From: Myxococcus stipitatus
GTDB lineage: Bacteria > Myxococcota > Myxococcia > Myxococcales > Myxococcaceae
Direction of reading: 5' to 3'
Length of the DNA: 64,000 nucleotides
Assembly (NCBI RefSeq): GCF_037414475.1
Contig: NZ_CP147913.1
Span: 3,100,001-3,164,000, forward strand
The position numbers and the translations under genes are program-made. The notes below the pieces were generated by a model. It searched no databases. It saw nothing but the letters and a program-made list of their open reading frames with translations, and was not told where the DNA came from. Below are positions 1 to 11,045 of this stretch, piece after piece (positions within the stretch are counted from its first letter, which is position 1; the number at the start of each line of letters is the position of its first letter).

Positions 1-1
1 G

Positions 2-394
2 GGCATGCTCCCGGCGCTGCGGCTGCTCCAGGAGATCAAGGGCTGGCTGCCGCCCGAAGGCCTCCGGCTGGTCGCGAAGCACCTGGAGGTCACTCCGGAG
101 CGCGCCTACGAGGTCGCCAGCTTCTACGTGATGTACCACCTGAAGAAGCCGGGCAAGTACGTCATCGACGTCTGCACGAACCTGTCCTGCTCGCTCTGGG
201 GCGCGGAGAAGATGCTCGCCTACCTGGAGGAGAAGCTCGGCCTCAAGGCAGGTGAAGCCAACGAGAAGTTCACCTTGCGCGAGACCGAGTGCCTGGCCTC
301 CTGCGGCACCGCACCGTGCCTGCAGATCAACGAGGATCACCACGAGAGCCTCACCCGCGCCAAGCTGGACGCCATCCTGGCCAAGCTGAGCTGA
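2..394 (+). CDS. nuoE: NADH-quinone oxidoreductase subunit E (5' end outside window)
   Basis: NuoE is the 24-kDa peripheral-arm subunit of respiratory complex I and carries the N1a [2Fe-2S] cluster next to NuoF. The thioredoxin-like fold is recognisable from the four cluster ligands: CTNLSC in the middle and ECLASCG near the C-terminus. About 130 residues are visible against a usual 150-170. The reading frame is open to the window edge, so the ATG at 5 is probably internal and the true start lies upstream. It is followed 38 bp later by nuoF on the same strand, consistent with one operon. Confidence 0.95.
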   Translation, partial: GMLPALRLLQEIKGWLPPEGLRLVAKHLEVTPERAYEVASFYVMYHLKKPGKYVIDVCTNLSCSLWGAEKMLAYLEEKLGLKAGEANEKFTLRETECLASCGTAPCLQINEDHHESLTRAKLDAILAKLS

Positions 395-432
395 AGCCCA
401 CTCCTTTCACTTCTCAGGTAGGACGTCATCAC

Positions 433-1769
<1,337 letters not shown>

Positions 1770-1773
<4 letters not shown>

Positions 1774-2279
1774 ACATCGAGCTCATCCTTTTCGGGGCGT
1801 TCGCGCTCCTGACGCTGTTGTCGGCCGGGACGGTCATCTTCGCGCGGAGCCCCATCAACTCCGCCATGGCCCTGGTCTCCACGTTCTTCTTCCTGGCGGG
1901 CCTGTACGTGCTGCTCTGGGCGCACACCGTCGCGGTGCTGCAGATCATGGTCTACGCGGGCGCCATCATGGTGCTCTTCCTGTTCGTCATCATGCTGCTC
2001 AACCTGGGTGAGTCCCCCACGCGTGGAAAGCCCACGCTGGCCCGGGTCCTGGGTGGCGCGGCGACGGTGGGCCTCCTGGTGGTGCTGGCCATCGTCCTGC
2101 TGAAGCTGCCTGCGGGCGCGCCCCCGACGATGAGCGCCGCCACCCAGGCGACGTTCGGCACCATGGCCACGCTGGGTCAGACCATCTTCACCCAGTGGCT
2201 GCTTCCCTTCGAAGCGGTGAGCTTGCTGCTCCTGGTGGCGATGGTGGGCGCGGTGGTGGTGGCCAAGTCGCGAATCTGA
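1770..2279 (+). CDS. nuoJ: NADH-quinone oxidoreductase subunit J
   Basis: NuoJ is a small membrane-arm subunit of complex I. The 169-residue product has about five hydrophobic segments and the typical early stretch IFARSPINSAMALVS, followed by the VYAGAIMVLFLFVIML helix that is conserved in the family. The start is TTG at 1770, overlapping the nuoF stop by 4 bp (TTGA), which implies translational coupling. Canonical operons have nuoG, nuoH and nuoI between F and J; they are absent here. Confidence 0.93.
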
Positions 2280-2303
2280 TCGCCCCGACCCGACAAAACT
2301 TTC

Positions 2304-2314
2304 TGTGCTAGATG
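2304..2314 (+). promoter_or_regulatory. possible internal promoter (extended -10-like) between nuoJ and nuoK
   Basis: The 74-bp nuoJ-nuoK gap is the longest in this operon and contains a short A/T-rich island followed by TGTGCTAGAT, which resembles an extended -10 element (TG-N-TAnAT). No good -35 hexamer is visible at the usual distance. If used, transcription would begin roughly 30 bases before the nuoK start. This is a pattern match only. Confidence 0.2.
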
Positions 2315-2353
2315 GCGGCGCAGGTCGCCCGCTCGCGAGGCCCCGATTAGGCC

Positions 2354-2656
2354 ATGGTCCCCATCCCCTACTACCTCCTGCTTGCCGCCGCCCTCTTCTG
2401 CATGGGCATGTTTGGCGTGATGGTGCGCCGCAACGCCCTCGTGGTCTTCATGTGCGTGGAGCTGATGCTCAACGCGGCGAACCTGACGTTCCTGGCGTTC
2501 GCGCGCATGCACGGCGACGTCATCGGACATGTCTCCGCCTTCTTCGTCATCGCGGTGGCGGCCTCTGAAGCCGCCATCGGATTGGCCATTGTCATCGCCG
2601 TCTTCCGGAGCCGAGGCAGCGTCCTGGTGGAAGACCTCCGGACCATGAAGCACTGA
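2354..2656 (+). CDS. nuoK: NADH-quinone oxidoreductase subunit K
   Basis: NuoK is the smallest antiporter-like (MrpC-related) membrane subunit of complex I and takes part in proton translocation. The 100-residue protein has three predicted transmembrane helices, the family's usual length. The two membrane glutamates known to matter for proton pumping are present, in CVELMLNAANLTF (helix 2) and ASEAAIGLAIVIAVF (helix 3). It is followed by nuoL after 22 bp. Confidence 0.96.
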   Translation: MVPIPYYLLLAAALFCMGMFGVMVRRNALVVFMCVELMLNAANLTFLAFARMHGDVIGHVSAFFVIAVAASEAAIGLAIVIAVFRSRGSVLVEDLRTMKH

Positions 2657-2678
2657 CGGACCCGCCAGGAGCCCACTC

Positions 2679-4913
2679 ATGACCTCCCTCTCGGAATTCC
2701 TGCAGGTGGCGCCGGTCGCTCCGGATGTGCTGGCGCCGTCGCTGTGGCTCATCATCGCCCTGCCTCTCCTGGGCGCGTTCATCTGCGGCGTGTTCGGCAA
2801 GACGCTGGGCCGCGCCAACGTGCACCTCATCGCCTGCTCGGCGGTGGGTGGCGCGTTCGTGCTGAGCGTGCTGGCCTTCTGGGCCACCAGCAGCATGGAC
2901 CTGGAGAGCCGCCGGCTCTTGTCCTTCTTCGTCAACCCGTTCGGCCAGGACCGGGACTACGTGCGCTACGCCATCGCGCACGACTACGGCACCTGGTTCT
3001 CCGCGGGCGACTTCCGCGTGAACTTCGGGCTGATGGTGGACCATCTGTCCGGAATCCTGCTGCTGGTCATCACCGGCGTGGGCTTCCTCATCCACCTGTA
3101 CTCCACCAGCTACATGGAGCACGACCCGGCCTACGCGCGCTTCTTCGCGTACCTGAACCTGTTCGTCGCGGCGATGCTCGTGCTGGTGATGGCCGACAAC
3201 CTGGTCCTGCTCTTCGTGGGCTGGGAAGGCGTGGGCATGGCCAGCTACCTGCTCATCGGCTTCTGGTACGACGACCCGGCGAAGGCATGGGCCGGCCGCA
3301 AGGCGTTCGTCACCAACCGCATCGGTGACTTCGCGTTCCTCATCGCCACCTTCCTCATGGTCCTCACCGTGGGCGCCTTCACCCGCCAGGCGGATGAGCG
3401 CGACTACACGTCGGTGGGCACCAGCAGCCAGCGCTACGCGTCGGCGCTCGAGGACAAGGGGCCCGTCACCTTCCTGGGCCTGCAGAAGATGGCCGAGGCG
3501 CTGCCCGACGGCGGCCCTGGCAAGGTGAACCTGTCCACGCCCATCGATTCCGGCCCGCTGGAGGGCTACACGTTCGGCGGGGTGATGACGGCCGCGCTGC
3601 TGCTGTTCCTCCTGGGCGCCGCCGGCAAGAGCGCGCAGCTGCCGCTGTACGTGTGGCTGCCGGACGCGATGGCCGGCCCGACGCCGGTCTCCGCCCTCAT
3701 CCACGCCGCGACGATGGTCACCGCGGGTGTCTACCTGTTCAGCCGCATGTCCGCGCTGCTGGTGCTCAGCCCCACGGCCATGGCCACGGTGGCCATCATC
3801 GGCGCGCTGACCTCGCTGCTCGCGGCGCTCATCGCCTTCGCGCAGGACGACATCAAGAAGGTGCTCGCCTACTCCACGGTGTCCCAGCTGGGCATCATGT
3901 TCATGGGCGTGGGCATGGGCATCTTCTGGGCGGCGGTGCTCCACCTGGTGACGCACGCGTTCTTCAAGGCGTGCCTCTTCCTCGGCGCCGGCAGCGTGAT
4001 GCACGGCAACGGGGATGAGACGGACATCAAGAAGCTGGGCGGCCTGCGCCACGAGATGAAGTGGACGTGGGGCACGTTCTTCGTCGCCACGCTGGCCATC
4101 ACCGGCATCGTCCCGCTCTCCGGCTTCTTCTCCAAGGACGCCATCTTCCACGGCGTGCACCACAACCACCTGGAAGGCCTGCACTGGGTGTCTGGCGCCG
4201 TCTACTACCTGGGCCTGCTCATCGCCGCCTGCACCGCGTTCTACATGACGCGGCTGTACCTGCTGACCTTCGAGGGACCCCGCTCCAAGGAGGCCCGCGT
4301 GGCGCACGCGCACGAGAGCGCGTGGCAGATGACGCTGCCGCTGGTGGTGCTGGCGTTCCTCAGCGTGGTGTCCTCCGTGTACGCGTGGCCGCTGTTGAAG
4401 GCCTCCAGCGACGGCCGGCCGCAGCCGGTGTTCGAGAACTTCCTGAGCCCTGTGTTCGCCGCGATGAACCGCGTGGTGGCCACGGGCAAGACGGTGGAGC
4501 TGGACACCAGCGTCCCGGCGATGGGCGACTACGTCTTCGCGTGGCTGGTGGCCGTGTCCGGCGGCGCGCTGGCGGGCTTCCTGTACCTGAAGTTCTTCCC
4601 GGCCCGCGCGGGCCAGCCGGTTCCGGCCTTCGCCCGGGCGGTGCGCCGCGCGGCGCAGAACAAGTTCTACGTGGATGAGCTGTACGAGCTGGTCATCATC
4701 CGGCCCGTGAAGTTCACGGCCTTCATCCTCTTCCGCGTGGTGGACGCGCTCCTCATCGACACCGTGGCGGTGCGTGGCACGGCGTGGGTGACGGCGCGAG
4801 TGGGCAGCGCGCTGCGCTACGTCCAGTCGGGCGACGCCCAGGCCTACGCCGCAGTGATGGCCCTCGCTCTTCTGGGCGGCGTGGCTTACGCCCTCATCCA
4901 GGTGCTGCAATGA
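2679..4913 (+). CDS. nuoL: NADH-quinone oxidoreductase subunit L
   Basis: NuoL is the distal antiporter-like proton-pumping subunit with the long lateral helix. The 744-residue protein shows the proton-channel glutamate in LLFVGWEGVGMASYLLIGFW and the lysine/histidine region LPDAMAGPTPVSALIHAATM. It is clearly longer than the ~613-residue Escherichia coli protein. Part of the excess is a polar insertion of roughly 50 residues after the VTNRIGDFAFLIATF helix (around residues 233-290). The final helix (ALLGGVAYALIQVL) is present, so the piston arm should be complete. Its stop overlaps the nuoM ATG. Confidence 0.96.
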   Translation: MTSLSEFLQVAPVAPDVLAPSLWLIIALPLLGAFICGVFGKTLGRANVHLIACSAVGGAFVLSVLAFWATSSMDLESRRLLSFFVNPFGQDRDYVRYAIAHDYGTWFSAGDFRVNFGLMVDHLSGILLLVITGVGFLIHLYSTSYMEHDPAYARFFAYLNLFVAAMLVLVMADNLVLLFVGWEGVGMASYLLIGFWYDDPAKAWAGRKAFVTNRIGDFAFLIATFLMVLTVGAFTRQADERDYTSVGTSSQRYASALEDKGPVTFLGLQKMAEALPDGGPGKVNLSTPIDSGPLEGYTFGGVMTAALLLFLLGAAGKSAQLPLYVWLPDAMAGPTPVSALIHAATMVTAGVYLFSRMSALLVLSPTAMATVAIIGALTSLLAALIAFAQDDIKKVLAYSTVSQLGIMFMGVGMGIFWAAVLHLVTHAFFKACLFLGAGSVMHGNGDETDIKKLGGLRHEMKWTWGTFFVATLAITGIVPLSGFFSKDAIFHGVHHNHLEGLHWVSGAVYYLGLLIAACTAFYMTRLYLLTFEGPRSKEARVAHAHESAWQMTLPLVVLAFLSVVSSVYAWPLLKASSDGRPQPVFENFLSPVFAAMNRVVATGKTVELDTSVPAMGDYVFAWLVAVSGGALAGFLYLKFFPARAGQPVPAFARAVRRAAQNKFYVDELYELVIIRPVKFTAFILFRVVDALLIDTVAVRGTAWVTARVGSALRYVQSGDAQAYAAVMALALLGGVAYALIQVLQ

Positions 4914-6649
4914 GCTTCTTCGACACCCACCTGCTCAACCTCGTCGTCTTCCTGCCGCTGGTCTTCGCGGCGCTGGTGCTCCTGCTGCCCGCGGGAGAGT
5001 CCGGGCAGATTCGCACCGTCACGCTCATCGGCATGGTCGTCGACATGATCGCCGGCGTGTGGACGTACCTCCGCTTCGAGACGGGCGGTCCGGAGTTCCA
5101 GCTCGAGTACCGGGTGCACTGGTTCAAGGAGTTCGGGCTGAGCTACCACCTGGGCGTGGATGGCTTGGCCGTGAGCCTGCTCCTTCTCACCGTCTTCCTG
5201 GGCCCCCTGGTGGTGCTGGCATCCACCACGTACATCAGCCACCGCATCAAGGAGTTCCACCTGGCGCTGCTGGTGCTCCAGACGACGATGCTGGGCGCGC
5301 TGGTGTCGCTGGACGTGCTGCTCTTCTACATCTTCTTCGAGGCCATGCTCATCCCCATGTACCTCCTGGTGGGTGTGTGGGGCGCCGAGGACCGCCAGAT
5401 GGCGGCGGTGAAGTTCTTCCTCTACACGCTGGTCGGCTCGCTGCTGATGCTGGTGGCGCTCATCGCCGTGTACTTCATCGCCTCGCCCCCGGGCGCGCGC
5501 TCCTTCGACTACGCGAGCATCTACAACGGCCTGCTGGACGCGAACCGTCAGCTCTCCGCCTGCAAAGCGGGCCCCGCGGGCGCGTGTGACTCTCTCACGG
5601 GCATGGCCGCGACGCTCTACACGTGGGGGCCGTGGCTGTTCGCCGCCTTCGCGCTGGCGTTCGCCATCAAGGTTCCGATGTGGCCGGTGCACACCTGGTT
5701 GCCTGACGCGCACGTGCAGGCGCCGGTGGCCGGCTCCATGATTCTGGCCGGCGTGATGCTGAAGATGGGCACCTTCGGCTTCTGGCGCTACGCGATTCCG
5801 CTCTTCCCGGTGGCCGCGCAGCAGGCGCGCCCGTTCCTGGCGACGCTGTCCGTGATTGGCATCGTCTACGGCGCGCTGATGTGCCTGGCGCAGCGGGACA
5901 TCAAGAAGCTGATTGCCTACTCGTCCGTGAGCCACCTGGGCTACTGCATGCTGGGCATGCTGGCGGTGACGGCCGAGGGCGCCACGGGCAGCGCGTACCA
6001 GATGCTCAACCACGGCATCTCCACGGGCGCGCTGTTCCTCCTGTTCGGATTCCTCTACGAGCGCCGCCACTCGCGGCTCATGGCGGACTTCGGCGGCATC
6101 GCCAAGGTGATGCCGGTGTTCACCGTGGCCTTCATCATCATCACGTTCTCCTCGGTGGCGGTGCCGGGCACCAACGGCTTCATCGGTGAGTTCCTGGTGC
6201 TGCTGGGCACGTTCAAGAGCGACCTGGGCGCGGCCGCGGGCAACCCGCACCTGACGACGGTGTTCGGCGCGTTCGCCACGCTGGGCGTCATCCTGGGCGC
6301 GGCGTACATGCTGTGGATGGTGCAGAAGGTGTTCTTCGGCAGCCTCACGCACCGGGAGAACCAGCACCTGACGGACATGAACCTGCGCGAGATTCTCACG
6401 GTGCTGCCCTTCATCATCCTCGTGGGTGTGATGGGGCTGATGCCGCAGCCGTTCCTGGACCGCATCGAGCCGTCCACCGAGCGCTTCATCGCCCGCGCCC
6501 GCGTGGGTACCCCCAGCTTCAACCTCCGGATGGACCAGCTGCGCGTGGAGGTGATGTCCGTGCCCCCCGACCCCACCGTGGCCCTGCCGGGTACGCCCAC
6601 TCCTTATGCCGCGCGGGCTGTTCCTTCGACTCGGCCGTCCGCCGACTGA
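4910..6649 (+). CDS. nuoM: NADH-quinone oxidoreductase subunit M
   Basis: NuoM is the middle antiporter-like proton-pumping subunit of complex I. The conserved channel motifs EAMLIPMYLLVGVWG and LPDAHVQAPVAGSMILAGVM are intact. The ATG at 4910 overlaps the nuoL stop (ATGA) and starts with the expected hydrophobic helix; upstream sequence in the same frame belongs to nuoL. At 579 residues it exceeds the ~509 of E. coli because of an inserted loop near residues 195-235 holding CKAGPAGAC (Cys218, Cys226) and a proline-rich hydrophilic C-terminal tail of about 50 residues. Confidence 0.95.
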   Translation: MSFFDTHLLNLVVFLPLVFAALVLLLPAGESGQIRTVTLIGMVVDMIAGVWTYLRFETGGPEFQLEYRVHWFKEFGLSYHLGVDGLAVSLLLLTVFLGPLVVLASTTYISHRIKEFHLALLVLQTTMLGALVSLDVLLFYIFFEAMLIPMYLLVGVWGAEDRQMAAVKFFLYTLVGSLLMLVALIAVYFIASPPGARSFDYASIYNGLLDANRQLSACKAGPAGACDSLTGMAATLYTWGPWLFAAFALAFAIKVPMWPVHTWLPDAHVQAPVAGSMILAGVMLKMGTFGFWRYAIPLFPVAAQQARPFLATLSVIGIVYGALMCLAQRDIKKLIAYSSVSHLGYCMLGMLAVTAEGATGSAYQMLNHGISTGALFLLFGFLYERRHSRLMADFGGIAKVMPVFTVAFIIITFSSVAVPGTNGFIGEFLVLLGTFKSDLGAAAGNPHLTTVFGAFATLGVILGAAYMLWMVQKVFFGSLTHRENQHLTDMNLREILTVLPFIILVGVMGLMPQPFLDRIEPSTERFIARARVGTPSFNLRMDQLRVEVMSVPPDPTVALPGTPTPYAARAVPSTRPSAD

Positions 6650-6658
6650 GTTCCCACC

Positions 6659-8221
6659 ATGATCCTGCCCAATCTCACCCTGGCAGACTTCCTCCCGCTG
6701 ATCCCCGCCATCATCCTGGCGGTGGGGGCCTGCGTCCTGTTGTTGTCGGAGGTGTTCCTCAGCGCCACCTCGTCGCGCTCGTATCAGGCGGTGCTCGCCG
6801 TGGTGGCGTCGGTGGCGGCTGGCGCCGTGGCCGTGACCTCCATGTTCGAGCCGGCGGGCGAGGTGTTCCTCGGCTTCGGCGTGATGGACCCGTTCTCCAG
6901 CTTCCTCACCTTCGTGGTGTGCCTGGGACTGGGGCTGGCGTCGCTCAGCTCCGTGAGCTTCCTGCGCAAGCGGGGCGCGGAGCGCGGTGAGTTCTACGCG
7001 CTGATGCTCTTCGCTGGCGCGGGCATGAGCCTGCTGGCGCTGTCCAACGAGCTCATCACCCTGTTCGTCAACATCGAGGTCCTCTCCATCGCGACCTACG
7101 CGCTGACGTCGTACCTGCGGCGCGGCACGCGGCCCTCCGAGGCGGGCTTCAAGTACTTCATCCTGGGCGCGTTCTCCTCCGCGGTGCTGCTGTACGGCGC
7201 GGCGCTGGTCTACGGCGCCACCGGCACCACCAAGCTGACGGCGATGGCCGGCCCCCTGGCGAGCGCGCTCGCCACCCAGCCCGCGCTGGTCTACACGGGC
7301 CTCATCCTCCTGGGCGCGGGCTTCGCCTTCAAGGTGGCCGCGGTGCCGTTCCACATGTGGACGCCGGACGTCTACGAGGGTGCCCCCACCCCCGTCACCG
7401 CGCTGATGAGCGCGGGTGTGAAGGCGGCGGCCTTCGCCGCGCTGGTGCGCGTGTTCCTCACGATGGGCAAGGGAATCGACCCGCACCTGCCCCTGGTGCT
7501 GTTCTCCACCATGGCGTTCCTCACCATGGTCGTGGGCAACCTGCTGGCGATTCCGCAGCGCAACGTGAAGCGCATGCTGGCGTACTCGTCCATCGCGCAC
7601 GCTGGCTACCTGCTGGTGGGCGTGGCGGCGCTCTTCGTCACCGCGCCGGGTGAGCAGTTCCGCCTCCTGGGCCCGTCCGAGCTGACGGGTGGCACTCCCC
7701 TGGAGCTGGCCCGCTCGCAGGCGCTGCGCGGCATCCTGTTCTACCTCCTGGCCTATACGTTCAGCGCGGTGGGCGCCTTCACCCTGGTGTCCGTGCTCGA
7801 GCGCCGCGAGGACGAGGAGAAGGGAACCGCGTGGGACCTGGAGCGCTTCAGCGGCCTCGCGCAGCGCCGTCCGGGTTGGGCGGTGGCCATGGCCGCGTTC
7901 ATGCTGTCCTTGGGCGGGATTCCTCCCACCATCGGCTTCATGAGCAAGCTGCTCATCTTCCAGAGCGCGGTGGACTCGGGCCTCATCGGCCTGGCCATCG
8001 TGGGCGTGCTCTCCAGCGCGGCGGGCGTCTATTACTACCTGCGCGTGGTGGTCTACATGTTCATGCGCCCGGTGCCCGAGGGCGCCCAGACGCTGGAGCG
8101 CAGCTGGTCCACCGAGCTGGCCCTGGTGCTCTCCACCGCGGGTGTCATCATCCTCGGCATCCTCCCCGGACCGCTCACCAGCTGGCTGGTGCAGGCCAGC
8201 AGCATCTTCAGCGGCCAGTAG
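6659..8221 (+). CDS. nuoN: NADH-quinone oxidoreductase subunit N
   Basis: NuoN is the third antiporter-like subunit of the complex I membrane arm. The 520-residue protein contains the family signature TPDVYEGAPTPVTALMSAGV with the following K-A-A-A-F-A segment, and the channel glutamate in LFVNIEVLSIATYALTSY. About 14 hydrophobic helices are apparent. It lies 9 bp after nuoM and is the last gene of the operon, followed directly by two GC-rich hairpins. Confidence 0.96.
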   Translation: MILPNLTLADFLPLIPAIILAVGACVLLLSEVFLSATSSRSYQAVLAVVASVAAGAVAVTSMFEPAGEVFLGFGVMDPFSSFLTFVVCLGLGLASLSSVSFLRKRGAERGEFYALMLFAGAGMSLLALSNELITLFVNIEVLSIATYALTSYLRRGTRPSEAGFKYFILGAFSSAVLLYGAALVYGATGTTKLTAMAGPLASALATQPALVYTGLILLGAGFAFKVAAVPFHMWTPDVYEGAPTPVTALMSAGVKAAAFAALVRVFLTMGKGIDPHLPLVLFSTMAFLTMVVGNLLAIPQRNVKRMLAYSSIAHAGYLLVGVAALFVTAPGEQFRLLGPSELTGGTPLELARSQALRGILFYLLAYTFSAVGAFTLVSVLERREDEEKGTAWDLERFSGLAQRRPGWAVAMAAFMLSLGGIPPTIGFMSKLLIFQSAVDSGLIGLAIVGVLSSAAGVYYYLRVVVYMFMRPVPEGAQTLERSWSTELALVLSTAGVIILGILPGPLTSWLVQASSIFSGQ

Positions 8222-8231
8222 GCCCAGCCCC

Positions 8232-8257
8232 AGCCACGGGCCTTGCGTCCCGTGGCT
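8232..8257 (+). terminator. first hairpin after nuoN
   Basis: A perfect 9-bp inverted repeat, AGCCACGGG and CCCGTGGCT, separated by 8 bases, begins 11 bp after the nuoN stop. No T-run follows directly, so it may act together with the next hairpin. It lies between convergent genes. Confidence 0.6.
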
Positions 8258-8262
8258 CACTC

Positions 8263-8303
8263 CGCCCGCCCCAGCCTCGTGCTCGGGCGGGCGTTGTCGT
8301 TTT
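8263..8303 (+). terminator. intrinsic terminator of the nuo operon
   Basis: CGCCCGCCC (8263-8271) pairs perfectly with GGGCGGGCG (8285-8293) and is followed by TTGTCGTTTT, the layout of a Rho-independent terminator on the plus strand. It sits between nuoN and the convergent GNAT gene and may stop both transcripts. Confidence 0.75.
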
Positions 8304-8321
8304 GGAAGGCTCCTCGGCCTG

Positions 8322-9176
8322 CTACGGCGACAGTTCGGGGAGCGCGCCACGCAGCTCGAAGGTCTCCAGGGAGACCTCCGCGCCCAGCTCACGCAGCCGC
8401 TGCTCGAGCGGCGCGTCATCCGTCACCACCACGTTCAGGGCTGGTTGGGACTCCCCCAGCAAGGAGAAGGCGCCTTCCATCAGCGCCCGGGCATGCCCGA
8501 GGGACGCGGCGAAGAAAGGGAAGAGCAACCGGCTTCCAGCGCGGAAGTCCATCAAGCCCAGGGGACTCGCTGACTCGCCGTCCTCGCGCACCAGCCGCAG
8601 CAGCCGGTGCGAAGACTGAGTCCCGAAGCGGGCCAGCTTGCCGGGCACCATCCGCCAGGTCTCCGTCAGCGGCTCGCAGTGGCTCGGCTCGAGGGGAACC
8701 ACCGCGAGGCCCGAGGGCACGGGCGGCAGCTGAGACAGGTGGGCTCGCGTCACCTTCAGGTTGGTGCCCCACCGCTCGCGCCGCATGCCCATGGACGTGT
8801 ACAGCCCGAGCGCCGCGACGTTGTCCCGCTTCACGTTGAGCACCCAATACTGGCACCCGTGAGCGCGGAGGCGCTGGGCTGCATGGCGCATCAACCACCG
8901 CCCCAGGCTCTGGCGACGCGCGAAGGGCGCCACCACGAGCTGCCCCACGTAGCCCCACGCCCCCATCACATCCGTCGTCAGGTAGCCGGCCACGCGCCCA
9001 TCCGGCCCCTCCGCGAAGCAGGTGCGAGAGGCCATGTCTTCCACCCACATCGACTCGGGAGGTGGCGGCTCCTCCAACCCGAGCTCCTTGAAGAGCCGCG
9101 CGTACGTCGCGTACTCGTCAGGGCGTCCAGGCCGCAGCACCCACGGGCACGGCAGGCTCCCCACATCCACCGCCAT
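8322..9176 (-). CDS. GNAT-family N-acetyltransferase, two-lobed
   Basis: This 284-residue protein carries a recognisable GNAT fold in its N-terminal half. The acetyl-CoA-binding stretch is ARRQSLGRWLMRHAAQRL, followed by the usual beta-strand/turn region with N-V-A-A-L-G-L-Y and MGMRRERWG. The C-terminal ~130 residues look like a second, degenerate GNAT lobe, a layout seen in tandem-GNAT enzymes. The acceptor substrate cannot be inferred. It is a single gene converging on nuoN, with a long leader region (9177-9599) upstream. Confidence 0.8.
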   Translation of the reverse strand: MAVDVGSLPCPWVLRPGRPDEYATYARLFKELGLEEPPPPESMWVEDMASRTCFAEGPDGRVAGYLTTDVMGAWGYVGQLVVAPFARRQSLGRWLMRHAAQRLRAHGCQYWVLNVKRDNVAALGLYTSMGMRRERWGTNLKVTRAHLSQLPPVPSGLAVVPLEPSHCEPLTETWRMVPGKLARFGTQSSHRLLRLVREDGESASPLGLMDFRAGSRLLFPFFAASLGHARALMEGAFSLLGESQPALNVVVTDDAPLEQRLRELGAEVSLETFELRGALPELSP

Positions 9177-9468
9177 CAGGCACTCCTTCGAGGAAGGTTG
9201 GAGTGAAGCCCGACGCGAGGCCTGTTCAAAGCCCGACGGTGCACAAAAGAAGGCGGCCCGACACTCCAGGGGAGGGCCGGGCCGCGGGTCTTCTGAAGGT
9301 GACTCACCGGAAGTGCTGAAGGGGTGGGGGGGAACCGCCTTCAGCCTCGCTTCGATGTGTCCCGCGGGAACCTATAGCAGTCGTCGTGCCACGAGACGTT
9401 TTGAGGCGAACACCCGTCTTTTCATGCACTTAGCGCTCTACCTAACCTTGTCCAACCTCGGCGATTGC

Positions 9469-9484
9469 ATTTCAGCCCTGAAAT
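9469..9484. promoter_or_regulatory. operator-like palindrome upstream of the GNAT gene
   Basis: ATTTCAG-CC-CTGAAAT is a perfect inverted repeat in the A/T-rich part of the region, about 290 bp upstream of the GNAT start. It is flanked by TTGCA-like half sites (GATTGC before, TTGCAATT after). This is the form of a dimeric repressor site, but no regulator can be named. Confidence 0.3.
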
Positions 9485-9561
9485 CGACTTGCAATTCTGA
9501 AAAGCCCCAATGATTCCGGCCACTTGAGCTTTTCACCGATGAAGAGGCGGTGGGGATCGAA

Positions 9562-9581
9562 ATCCAGGGGTGCGCCTGGAT
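9562..9581 (-). terminator. hairpin after the response regulator
   Basis: ATCCAGG and CCTGGAT form a perfect 7-bp stem with a 6-base loop 19 bp beyond the response regulator stop. On the minus strand it is followed by TTTC. It is a plausible weak terminator for the hslO-to-response-regulator run. Confidence 0.45.
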
Positions 9582-9599
9582 GCGACCTTGGGCGCCACC

Positions 9600-11041
<1,442 letters not shown>

Positions 11042-11045
<4 letters not shown>

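Larger units (their letters stand above)
9177..9599. other. intergenic region with hairpins and a palindrome
   Basis: No convincing gene is seen in these 423 bp between the response regulator end and the GNAT start. The stretch contains a GC-rich inverted repeat (GCGGCCCG 9253-9260 / CGGGCCGC 9278-9285) near the GNAT gene, a markedly A/T-richer section at about 9370-9550 that could hold the GNAT promoter, a perfect small palindrome at 9469-9484, and a hairpin at 9562-9581. Confidence 0.5.

Noticed and set aside
4886-8419. A 1177-codon open frame antisense to nuoM and nuoN, and a 772-codon frame antisense to nuoL (2592-4910)
   Set aside because: Long antisense frames are expected in GC-rich genes where stops are rare. 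Composition is His/Arg/Gln-rich low complexity, with no family resemblance, and the sense genes are certain.
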